NCBI RefSeq assembly: GCF_000182925.2
Contig: NC_026506.1
Coordinates: 1,984,001-2,048,000 of the forward strand
Direction: 5' to 3'
From: Neurospora crassa OR74A
Lineage: Eukaryota; Ascomycota; Sordariomycetes; Sordariales; Sordariaceae
Length of the DNA stretch: 64,000 nucleotides
The notes beneath the pieces were generated by a model that ran no database searches, was not told the origin of the DNA, and saw nothing but the letters and a program-made list of their open reading frames with translations. Shown in pieces: positions 38,772 to 48,121 of this stretch; the stretch's first letter is position 1, and each line of letters starts with the position of its first letter. The translations under genes and the position numbers were made by a program.

Positions 38772-40109
38772 GATGGTAATGGATAGCTGATCGGTACTAG
38801 AGTTCTCTCTCGATAATGGTTATCGTCGTGGTGGTTGTTGAGATTGTGTAGCTGCTCCGTTATAACAATCCCTTTTTGGTGACGGTAGTGGTCGTTGGGG
38901 GTATCGACGTGTACCACTAGTTGTATCAAACTGTAGCGGATGTAGGAGGTTGATTGATTCGGGTAGTGGCAATGATGCTAGAGGATGAAGGTAGAGGGCT
39001 CGGCTGCTCTTATAAAGACTTCAGGTACCAATGCCGTCGGCCACAGTGAGATAATATACGGACCCCCTCACTAGCAAGCTCATAAGGAGGTGGAGGGTGG
39101 GATGGCGAAACGGGAGAATGAGGGGATGATAGTCGTAGATGTGGAACAGATGGATTGATAGGCGAGACGGATTTCTGGGGAAATGTCTTGGGGTGTGGAA
39201 TCCGGCAAGTAGGTTGTACCTGACCTGACAAAGGAAGTAGGCAAGTACCAAGGATCCGGTTAGCTAAGTCGGAGGCGTAAATGGGAAGAGGGCAAGAGTG
39301 GGAGGCGATGGATGAACGCGGATTAGCTCCCGACGGAGAAAAGGTGAGGTGAAATGGAAGAAAAGAACGAACCGTAGGCAGTCTCTGTGGAGGGAAAAAT
39401 CCCGGGCTTGTTTGTGGCATTGCGCTAGGCAAGCGGTGGGGGGATCGTCACGAGGCCAGACAGGCCTTTGCATGTCACTTTCACCCTTTTCCTGATTCCG
39501 TTGCGATCCGTTTCCGAACGCCTCTTGGAACGGCCCGGCATGGTCGGAGTGCATTCTGCGTATGTATGTACATAGTACACCATAACGCTATTGCTGTCGA
39601 TTGCGGCCGCCGCAGATCCTCTCGCCGTTGCTTCACGTTGTCTCTCAATCGCTGATATCCTCAGCCCGGTTGGGCCCTGGTGGACTCGCGGTGGAGGTGA
39701 AGGCAAAGCAGGGTCTCGGGCGTTGTGGGATTGTGGGTTCGAGTGGTATCAGAGCAAACTGGCAGTCGTTCTTTGGTTCATCCCAATCTGGAGAGGACCT
39801 GGCACGAAATGCACTGCATTGACGTTTGCCTGAACGGGCATCAAAGAGTAGCCAATTCACAACCACAGACATCGTTCAGCCAGGAAGGCTTTGACCAATC
39901 ACGTAGCGCTTTATATGCCGTTCATCAGTCTGCCACATGTCGGCGTTCGAAGAAGTCAACATTCGATCGGCCAGAACATGTTGGAATCCTCGTGTTGCAC
40001 TGCTAGACTTTGCTAAGGCTTTCTAGGAACCTTGGCCAGGATCGCAGGTCTCATCTTGGACTCCTGGCAAAGATTGTATCTCATGGAATTGCCTGGACTC
40101 TCCATAATA
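38772..40109. promoter_or_regulatory. Upstream region of the F-box gene
   Basis: Leader and promoter side of the F-box gene. A minus-strand Pro/Ser-rich frame at 39432-39010 looks like leader sequence rather than protein. A TATGTATGTACATAGTACAC stretch lies near 39560-39580. No gene is recognised. Confidence 0.45.
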
Positions 40110-40355
40110 CAGTCAACCCCCTGTTGATACAACCAATTCGGGCAGGGCAGTTCCCTGGCATCATACGGTCGTTTTGCATTTGTGGGGGATATGCCCACCA
40201 CCTAGAGCCAAGTAATGTACTGCACTAGTGTAATGTAAACCACCCAAATACGTAGCACTACACATTAGGTATACATAGGCACCAAAGCTCTTTGCATCAG
40301 ACAGAGGATTTGCGTTTGAGGGGGGGTCGCATATGGTGTACAGGGGGTTTGACTG
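40110..40355. mobile_element. MITE with TA target duplication (Tc1/mariner/pogo type)
   Basis: The left end starts CAGTCAACCCCCTGT. The right end, read inward, starts CAGTCAAACCCCCTGTAC. The 246-base element is bounded by TA on both sides (40108-40109 and 40356-40357). CAGTCAAA-type termini with TA duplication are characteristic of pogo/Fot1 relatives within Tc1/mariner. The interior has no ORF. A sub-region at 40130-40161, including a short hairpin CAGGG/CCCTG, is closely similar to the element at 47.8 kb. Confidence 0.75.
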
Positions 40356-42884
40356 TATAGGTGTGATGCGTTTCGCAATGGCAGGTTGCAACGTGTTAAC
40401 AGCTTGCACCACTTTTGGGTTTTGCAGTCGTTGCCTCGTTGAAACATTATCCCCGAGGCTTGACGGATCGCGGACACTGATGGTACGAAGACACCGTTAC
40501 CATCTTCGTCCACCGCCGTTTATTTTTCGTCCGATAAAGTGCATGTCGATTTCCCATCTCAGGTAACATGTCGCACATCAACCCTCAAACGAACACCTCT
40601 CCGAATTCGCTGAGCCAGATCGTACGTCAATGACACGATCCGGACGATATCTACACTGTCATCCCGAAGCCAAGACGGTCGCTGACACCGAGAGAGTTGG
40701 CCTGCTTTATCCACTACCCCGCCTTCTGATATCATCCCTATTTACAGAGTTCTTTCGCTAATACGTACATGTACACATTCACTCCTGACGACCGTCCTCT
40801 GGTAAATCTTGTCTTGGCAACTGACCGCCATCTTCACGCCAGGTCTGGGTCGTCTTGATAAACTTGAAGATTGATGGTCTGGCGTCTCCTTTTCGGAAAA
40901 GGTATACCATCAAATGTAGACAAGAAACAGGCACTGGAACCCAGCCACGCCAGCTCAACCTACTGACAGCATTGTTTGGAGTACGGAAGTTAGGGAGGAG
41001 TACTTGTGTTCGGTGGCGTAGTTCGCTTCTTGTTGGGCTTGTCTATTTTGTAGTGTGCATCACAGCTGATATCTAACTTTCCCTGTTGCCATAACAATCG
41101 GTTACCCTTTACTTTGACTGGCTACTTAGGGGGCATATTTAGGGGTACAATTCATCATGCCCCTTCCATGATCGGCGGCTATGATGTGTACACTAAATCA
41201 TTTAGCTGTTCCTCTGCACGTGGTGGTGCGCCGAACAGCCGCTAGATGGGGATATCGAAATTGACTTGGACCCAATCTGATCCATTCTTCGAAAAGTATG
41301 CGCATGGTACGCGTGGCGTCGTGTCGAGCTCGCAAGGCTGTTAGAGCGCCCAAAACACGTACGATGCCATCCGAGAATGAATGGGGAGAGATCTTCATCC
41401 TTATTATCCAAATGGAGGTACGCGACTTGAGTGCGGATCAAATGCGTGGCGAATATGGCGACATAATTGATGCTGCGCCGGTTCAATGCTGTTTTCCTGC
41501 TGATCCAAGTCCTTCAAAGAAGTATCCAACTAGATAAAGTCAATGGTGGTGCGGTTGACAATACCACACTTCATGGTGCAGGACGAACAGCAACGGGAGA
41601 CATTGCTCCCAAAGCATTTACCCGCCAAATCACATTTGATTTTAAGGGATGGTACCTAGTCTCGCTGGTGTAACTACTACAGGCTTTCCGTTGCGAGTTG
41701 AAGACGGACCTGCGTTTTGACTGCGAGCCGGGCAGTGACCGACACACGGTTTTGAAGGGACAAACATGAAGCGAGCACTCGGATGACATCTCTCGTAGCC
41801 ATCAAAGTCACGCCAATCAGCCTACCAACAAAAAATCTCACCACCACCTCTCGGCGTGCTCGACTCGAGGGTACGGGTTTCAGCAAAACGACCAGGGCTG
41901 ATCAGATCTCAAGTAGTAACTGATTCAGATCCTGTCGACAGTTAAGCTTCCACGACTGTTCATTGTATTTTCATCGTGAACTACAGTATACCTGGCCCAC
42001 CACACGTTCACGCTATGCATGAGCACCCGCGACAGCCTTCAATGTAGGGGCAAAACGCAAAAAGAGGCACCATCCCCAGATCGAATTGATTTCTTTTCGC
42101 TTATAGGAAGCCGGGCAAAAGCTTGGTGCCTCGACGTTATATTGGGCCATGTATCAGAAGTACACCGCCTGAACCCCCAAGCCTCGGTGGAACAAGCCAA
42201 AGCATGATGGGAATACGCCCATAGACGTCATATACGCGCTTCCTGGCCCCGGAACTTTCTCGTCGCAGAAGCAAGATACCTCCAGTTCCGTGATCCGTGA
42301 TCCGTGATCAGGGCCCGCCAAGCTCCGCCTTGGCCGTACCGTAGCTCCCGGGGCATTAAGTCCGATGGAGGACCGACGATCTTTCCGAGGTTTCAGGTCA
42401 AGGTCCCCCGATACTTGTAACCCTGAAGCCCACCGGTTCCATCAAAATGGCCGTATACACTAGAAATCCCAGAAGGCTCATGGCGTATTGTGTCAGCATT
42501 GGTCACTTGACATGAATTGGTCCTTTGATCTTAGCAGGCATCATTATCTTGCGACCGCTATTTGACTTCGAAGTCATATAGCCGCTTCAATAGAACCACA
42601 CCATCGAGGACCCCCGTTCAGCTACGACAGCCCCCCTTTGTGATAGTCCAGCCAATGAGGCCGCCACGGACGGCTCACGTTCATCCCTGTCGTTCAGTAC
42701 CATATGGATAAGGTTATGATATCATTACAGAGTAAATTATTGTTCTTCTTGCTTGTTTGGTATACTGACTCCGGGCTCCCTGTCCCTCACCATGCGCCTC
42801 TCCATCCATCCATCAACCCCACATCATAAAGGGGTGAACCGGGTGGAACTCACGCATCTCCTCCTCCTCTTTGTAACCCCAATA
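40356..42884. other. Spacer downstream of the MITE
   Basis: About 2.5 kb with only short, unrelated open frames on both strands. Three tandem copies of a GATCCGT-like 7-mer occur near 42288-42308. The last part is the 3' flank of the dynein light chain gene. No gene is recognised. Confidence 0.5.
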
Positions 42885-43723
42885 TTAGAGGGCAATCCAA
42901 ATGAGCATGATGACAACATCGAGCCCCTTTGCCTCGCCATCATACTTGAAGCTCCACATGCCGTCCGTCTTCTCGTTCCAGTAGCCCGCCGTCGCGCTGT
43001 GCATACCGCGGCGGCCCGCCTGTCCCTTCTTGCTGGCGGCAGGAGCAGCAGCCTCCGACGAGGTCGACTCGCCCTCGGGGCCGGTGCCGGTCGATGTACT
43101 TGTGCTAGTGGCCTTGTTGAGTTGCGAGGTGGGCACCACGTGCTGCACGATGGTGCTGTTGACGGCGAACTTGTAGGCCGGGGTTGTGGCGCCTTGGGGG
43201 GTCGCTTCAGACATTACCGCCTTGAGCATTTTTTGCTGGAACCGGAGGTCAGTTAACGTGGGATCCTTCTCCATACTGGCGCGCACCCGAAGACCCCTCG
43301 CTCGTTCACCGGGTCAAAGGAGGAGAAATGTTCTGATTTTGCCGATGCGGAGAAGGCGGTATGGAAAAGCAGGCGGGCAGGGACAGAGGACTAGACAACG
43401 TGGCGGAAACGTACAATGATGGCCTCATTCCATTGTGCGGTCTTGGGGTGCTCATAGTATTCGACGCTGGCGAAGGTGCTGTTGCACACCTGTTTGATGA
43501 GAGAAAAGTGTCAGCGCATTTCGCAACATTCGAGTAGCAGGTCCGGATTTCGTTTGACGACCGCCGTGCTGGGAAAAGGGGTCGAAGGCGAACGAACGTC
43601 GGTAGCGATCTGCTCAAGGCGCTTGGGCGGCAGGGGCTGGTTTTCGCATCGCAAAGTCAGTAAAAACTGCTCAGCTCAAGGAAGCCGCCGAATTATCCTC
43701 ACAGAGTTCGTTGGGGAGGCCAT
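42885..43723 (-). CDS. Tctex-1 type dynein light chain
   Basis: Four exons on the minus strand: 43723-43703 (7 codons), 43636-43598 (13 codons), 43489-43415 (25 codons) and 43235-42885, all phase 0, giving 161 residues. The joined N-terminal part reads IATD-VCNSTFASVEYYEH and then NEAII-QKMLKAV. The C-terminus MHSATAGYWNEKTDGMWSFKY...DVVIMLIWIAL is the classic Tctex-1/DYNLT beta-sheet end. These dimeric light chains bind the dynein intermediate chain and help retrograde transport on microtubules. The protein is longer than the usual 110-120 residues because of a Ser/Thr/Ala/Gly-rich insert of about 35 residues before GRRGMHSA. It is divergent from VTC1, with 1.2 kb between starts. Confidence 0.88.
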
Positions 43724-44962
43724 TTTGTTGTGCGGTGCCGTGTGGTTGTTGGGTGTAAGTCGGCGTTTAGTTTGCGATTGTTGCGGTGCGATGCGATAGA
43801 GGAGGAGACCCTGGTCCAAAGGCTGTCGCGTTAAATGGAATGCCCAACCAATCTCGTCTCTGAAACTCTGGGGCAAATCATACAGCTGCTCTTCGAGGGA
43901 CAAACAAGGGTGGATATACTCTCCAAGACGCCCCGGGATGTTGAAAAGGGGATGCTAGGAGACGGCTGCGGAAAGAAAGTTGCTGTGATGTAGAATTGTA
44001 GATGCCCAAATCATGTACATACACGGTCGTTAGTAGGTATCACCAACACACGCGCGATCAGCTCGCCCGGTGCCCGCCCGATACGCTCTGCCACCGAGTC
44101 GGTAGGTACCCAAGTATCACACTGCCCTACAACGAGTGGATGGCCGCTGCCGCTGGACGGGCAACTGCCGCGGGTGCGGTGGAGGGCGGGCGGGCAGCAA
44201 TGCCAAGCATTTGAAGCCTCAAGCGTTGGTCACTGACACATGACCAAGCGAACAGCTGACAGGTGAACATCGCACTTGGACAGCTGGCACGTGATCCGGC
44301 GCATGCTCACGGTCGAGAGTTCACGGTCACCACGGTGACGACAGAGGGGTGGGTTCAGTATCGCTTTAGCTCTGTCCAGCGGAGGCATTCCCATCCAATC
44401 GTTCTGAAAAAGAGGTCCACGTGGGCTCCATTTTCCCACTACAGTTCCAGCATTAGGCCTGTTGAAGGATAGCTCCACCCTCTCTCATTGATCAATTGAC
44501 GTTTGAAGCTTTGCAATTGGTGAGCAGGAATCACCTTCTTCCACTTGTGGCAGCTTCTCGCTGGCTGCAGCGCCGCATCATTCAAACATCAGACTTTAAC
44601 GTCGTGTTGGCGAAAGAAAAAGGACAAAATTTCCTCCCAGAGCCCGAGACGCAGAACACGACAGCGAACAGTGCTCCACAAAGCCCAAGAACCACGAAGC
44701 TTGTTTGTCGGTGACGCAGCACGAAATCGTCCCTACTCTTGTTTGACAGCTCCAATCGCTGTGGGATATCTTGTCCGAGTCTCTGACGGAACCGGAGCCG
44801 TGCGCGGACCGCCTGCTAGCTTGATTTTGAATCCGGATTGCCACTACGAAAAACACTTTGAACGACCGACAGCAGTTTCTTCAAATCTCGACGACACATA
44901 CCCAAGCGCCTACTCCTCAACCGATATACCCAGCACCATCTCAAACCTCGAAAATCATCAAC
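43724..44962. promoter_or_regulatory. Divergent promoter region, Tctex-1 / VTC1
   Basis: This 1.24 kb region holds both promoters. Two CACGTG palindromes lie at 44288-44293 and 44418-44423, the second as CACGTGGG, the high-affinity form for the Pho4/NUC-1 phosphate-response factor. They sit about 675 and 545 bases upstream of the VTC1 ATG. VTC genes belong to the phosphate regulon in yeast; regulation here is inferred. Confidence 0.5.
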
Positions 44963-45413
44963 ATGTCGAGTCAGCCTCTCCTCCAGACTGCGCCAGGTAA
45001 GCAAACATTCTACTTTCCGTTCCACGGCGCTCTTCCCGCTGACATCATCCGTGACCTCCACAGGCAAGCGCATTGCTCTCCCCACTCGCGTCGAACCCAA
45101 GGTCTTCTTCGCCAATGAGCGTACCTTTCTCTCATGGCTCAACTTTACCGTCATCCTCGGCGCCCTGGCGATAGGCATGCTTAACTTTGGCGACCGGCCC
45201 GCCTTCATCTCGGCCTTTCTCTTCACAGGCGTCGCTATGGCAACCATGGTGTATGCGCTAGTGACGTACCACTGGCGAGCCAAGTCGATACGATTGAGGG
45301 GCCAGGCCGGCTTCGACGACCGCTTCGGTCCGACCTTTTTGGCCCTCATTCTGCTCCTCGCTGTGGTGGTCAACTTTGTCCTGAGAATCACATATATTTC
45401 GCAGCAGCCTTAA
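44963..45413 (+). CDS. VTC1: Vacuolar transporter chaperone subunit 1
   Basis: Two exons (44963-44996 and 45064-45413) with a 67-base intron in the codon for Gly12, giving 127 residues; yeast Vtc1 is about the same size. The sequence [30 protein letters not shown] is the family hallmark, followed by three hydrophobic membrane helices ([48 protein letters not shown]). Vtc1 is the small membrane subunit of the VTC complex that makes polyphosphate and moves it into the vacuole. It also affects vacuole fusion and proton pump stability. It lacks the SPX and catalytic domains of its partners, as expected. The upstream region has candidate phosphate-response sites. Confidence 0.95.
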
Positions 45414-46330
45414 AGAGATTGAGCAAGACTGGAACTGATGGATGGACGACCTGAGCGACGACAAGTATGTTACGAACTGTTGATGGATCAACGCTCGCTT
45501 CTGGGCGGGCATTGCGCCAAATAAGCCAGCAAATGAGACTATGCACACCGGAATTTTGTTACTACCACTGGCGGGATTCAAGGGAAACTAATCTTTGATC
45601 TCTTGTATAAAATACGACGGAGGTTCCAGTACGATACGTTATGAGCTACTAGAATGGAGAGCGCACTAAAGCAAATTGGGGTAGGAGATCTTGAAATGAC
45701 TATTCATCACTTGTGATGAGAGGCAGGGGCGTTTGGTATTGATGGCTTGCATGGGGCCGGCGTTGGTCGACTTGGAATCCTAAAGCATTACAAACTAACG
45801 AATAAAAGTTTAGAGGAGGTACTATAAAACGAAACTATCCCATTGCTTTGCGACCGTTGTCTACATTGTGGCAATTTTCGTATAATGACAACATGTGACT
45901 GATGAAGAATGCCACCCACTTTATCGATTTTCTTAACCCATGAACTTTTCTTTCCTAACGGCCGGCGGGCATAAAAAATGGAGCGTATGAGCCTTAAAAT
46001 GTAATCCTCATGTCTTGATAATGCGAGGTATCGAGACAAACGACCTGATACCCGATGATGCTCCTATAACTCCGGACAGCGCCCTAATCGTTTGTTAACA
46101 TCGAAACAGAAATCTGTGATGTAAAACTAAAACCTCCAAAAGTCGCGAATATACTACCGTGGGTCATTGCCTATGCTCAATGCCGTCCCTCTAGAACCAA
46201 ACATGCTCGTTATGCCCCTGAACTCCATGATAGTGCCCCGACCGAGTGACAGGCAGTATCTGCCATCATGATAAATACATAACTCTTCCCACGAGCCGCA
46301 TCCTTCAAATGGGCAGTTGGTCGGCAGGTC
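45414..46330. other. Convergent 3' region between VTC1 and the Alba gene
   Basis: Both flanking genes end here. The sequence is moderately AT-rich and contains only short chance frames. No RNA gene or repeat is visible. Confidence 0.6.
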
Positions 46331-47224
46331 TCAAGCCACCAAGCCTACCCTCTTCTTTTTCAGATGCTCAATGTGATGCTCGTTGCTCTGCACAGCAACA
46401 TTCCGCATCGTCCTCAGTTCCTCGATCGGGATCCTCGACAAAAACACGCTCACGTACTTATTGTGTCGAGTCTTGGGTGGCTCAATAGCTCTTTCAAAAA
46501 CCGTCGGTGGTTGGTCGTGCGATGCCCGGCCTCCTCCTCCTCCTCCTCCTCCTCCTCCTCCTCCTACATATTGCTGTTGTCTCTGGTTGCCGTTGTTGTG
46601 AATACCCATCATCTCAAATGCCTCTTCCTCTTCGTCGTGATCGCCATCCTTGGTCAAGTCCCTATCCATATCCTCCACCACCTCCGTCCCACCAGCATCT
46701 TCCTCTTCCGTCTCCGTCAGTACATTATACTGAAACCACTTTTGCTCCCCCTCGCCGATCCTTCGTCGTACCAGCTCGGCAATAGTGACAAGCTTGCTCG
46801 AAGCCACCGGCTTAGCGGAGAGGAGCACCACGCCCGGCAGCACGGATTGGTCCCACAGGCTGAAGCGATCGAGGTGTTGCAGCGCTTTGTCGACGTGCTT
46901 GGCGATGCTAGTCGAGGGCATGACGCTCATGGTTTTGACTTCATATCTGGGCCGGAGCTTGGCGAGGAGGGACTCGTATGGTTGGAATGCAGGGGTTACA
47001 GCGCCGGCGGTGGTGTTGCTCTGGTGCGGGTGGTTACTTTGCAGTGATGCTGTCTGCTGGATGTTGAAGTTTACTGTGGTGCGCTGCTTCTTGCTGGAGT
47101 TGCCTGGAATATCGCTTTCGCCGACATGGCGACGCTTGTTCTGGTTTGCCGACACCGAAGATGAGGCAGAACGTGGGGGGGAAGAGGATGACGCTTGATG
47201 AAGCATTGTGTCTGCGGCGGCCAT
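46331..47224 (-). CDS. Alba-domain nucleic-acid-binding protein
   Basis: Intronless, 297 residues from ATG 47224. An Alba fold (Rpp20/Rpp25-type) is suggested by YESLLAKLRPRYEVKTMSVMPS, SIAKHVDKALQHL and VLLSAKPVASSKLVTIAELVRRR, with a conserved final strand RHNKYVSVFLSRIPIEELRTM. Alba proteins bind RNA and DNA, with roles in RNase P/MRP, translation or chromatin. The two halves of the domain are separated by an acidic low-complexity insert (TETEEEDAGG, DEEEEAFEMM) and twelve consecutive glycines encoded by a GGN repeat. The N-terminal 40 residues are Ser-rich with a basic NKRRH. A yeast equivalent (Pop6/Pop7-like) cannot be assigned. Confidence 0.8.
   Translation of the reverse strand: MAAADTMLHQASSSSPPRSASSSVSANQNKRRHVGESDIPGNSSKKQRTTVNFNIQQTASLQSNHPHQSNTTAGAVTPAFQPYESLLAKLRPRYEVKTMSVMPSTSIAKHVDKALQHLDRFSLWDQSVLPGVVLLSAKPVASSKLVTIAELVRRRIGEGEQKWFQYNVLTETEEEDAGGTEVVEDMDRDLTKDGDHDEEEEAFEMMGIHNNGNQRQQQYVGGGGGGGGGGGGRASHDQPPTVFERAIEPPKTRHNKYVSVFLSRIPIEELRTMRNVAVQSNEHHIEHLKKKRVGLVA
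46528..46564. repeat. CTC/GAG trinucleotide microsatellite in Alba CDS
   Basis: A run of about twelve CTC units on the + strand reads as GGA/GGG-type glycine codons of the Alba protein on the minus strand. Units are in frame, so length variation would change only the glycine count. Confidence 0.8.
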
Positions 47225-47774
47225 GGAGTTCCTGGGTAGGTTTTGGGTTTTGGATCGATTGATCGTTTCAGCTTGCGGGCTGGGGATAAAAGGACTGGTG
47301 ATGATAGAAGTGGTTACTGCTCTGTCCGGTGCCTGGCCGGATGGAAGGCTGTTGAGGACGAGGTGAAGTGTAGCTGCGAGTAGTCGTTACTGATGTTTGG
47401 TTATCAACTGAAGGGCAGCTTGAGAGGCGGTACGTACCAATGTTTTGGTAGGCGACTGTTTGATGTTGAATTTGATGTGGGGTCCATGGATGCGTCGATT
47501 ATTTTGTGGATCTATTTAGGGCTTATCGATAAGAAGCGTGCAGTCTCATAGGGTCCACTTTCGGCTGGATGCTGGGCGCGGGCCTGCATCTCATTGGATT
47601 CCCACTTGCGTCTCGTATCCGCTCATTTACTCTCCACTCGTAGATACGTACTGGTATCTCGAAGTCTGAGTTGTGTGTACGAAGCGCGTCTTTAACCTCG
47701 GCGACAACATCGGCGGAAGTTGACAGGAGGCTGAGACTTGAGACGTGGTGCCTTGCATTCTACGCACCTACATA
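47225..47774. promoter_or_regulatory. Upstream region of the Alba gene
   Basis: Leader and promoter side of the Alba gene. It is GT-rich and has no recognised gene or clear core promoter motif. Confidence 0.45.
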
Positions 47775-48121
47775 CAGTAGGCATGGAACCCAGTAAATGC
47801 AACCAATTGGGGCAAGGCATTTTCCTTGCAATTACTGGGCCCTTGCACTTACTGGTACCTGCACAAGGGCTTGTAACAGCCAGTGACAGCCCTGATAAAG
47901 GGTTCCGATAGCTGGTGACAGCCCCAATTGGGGTGACAGGGGCGCCTAAACCACCTGTTAGTTGCCCTCTTAGGTGCAAATTTATATAGCCGGCCAGCTG
48001 GGCGGCTTGCAATTAGCAGTTAGCAGGCTTTACCATACTAAAATAATCCGAGCATGAGAATCTTTAGCATTTACTGGGTCTTTGCAATTATAGGAACTTG
48101 CAGTTACAGAGCACCCTACTA
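47775..48121. mobile_element. Second MITE-like element, related to the one at 40.1 kb
   Basis: The candidate left end is TA then CAGTAGG (TA at 47773-47774). The candidate right end is CCTACTA then TA (48122-48123), where the last A may be a G-to-A change. Within it a 13-base inverted pair ACCCAGTAAATGC (47788-47800) and GCATTTACTGGGT (48067-48079) strengthens the case. A 33-base direct repeat (about 47841-47873 and 48070-48102) differs mostly by C-to-T changes. Positions 47800-47831 match 26 of 32 bases of the first MITE and keep its hairpin. The ends are less certain than for the first element. It has no ORF. Confidence 0.55.

Noticed and set aside
39010-39432. Pro/Ser-rich minus-strand frame upstream of the F-box gene
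   Set aside because: Composition and position fit a 5' leader rather than a protein.
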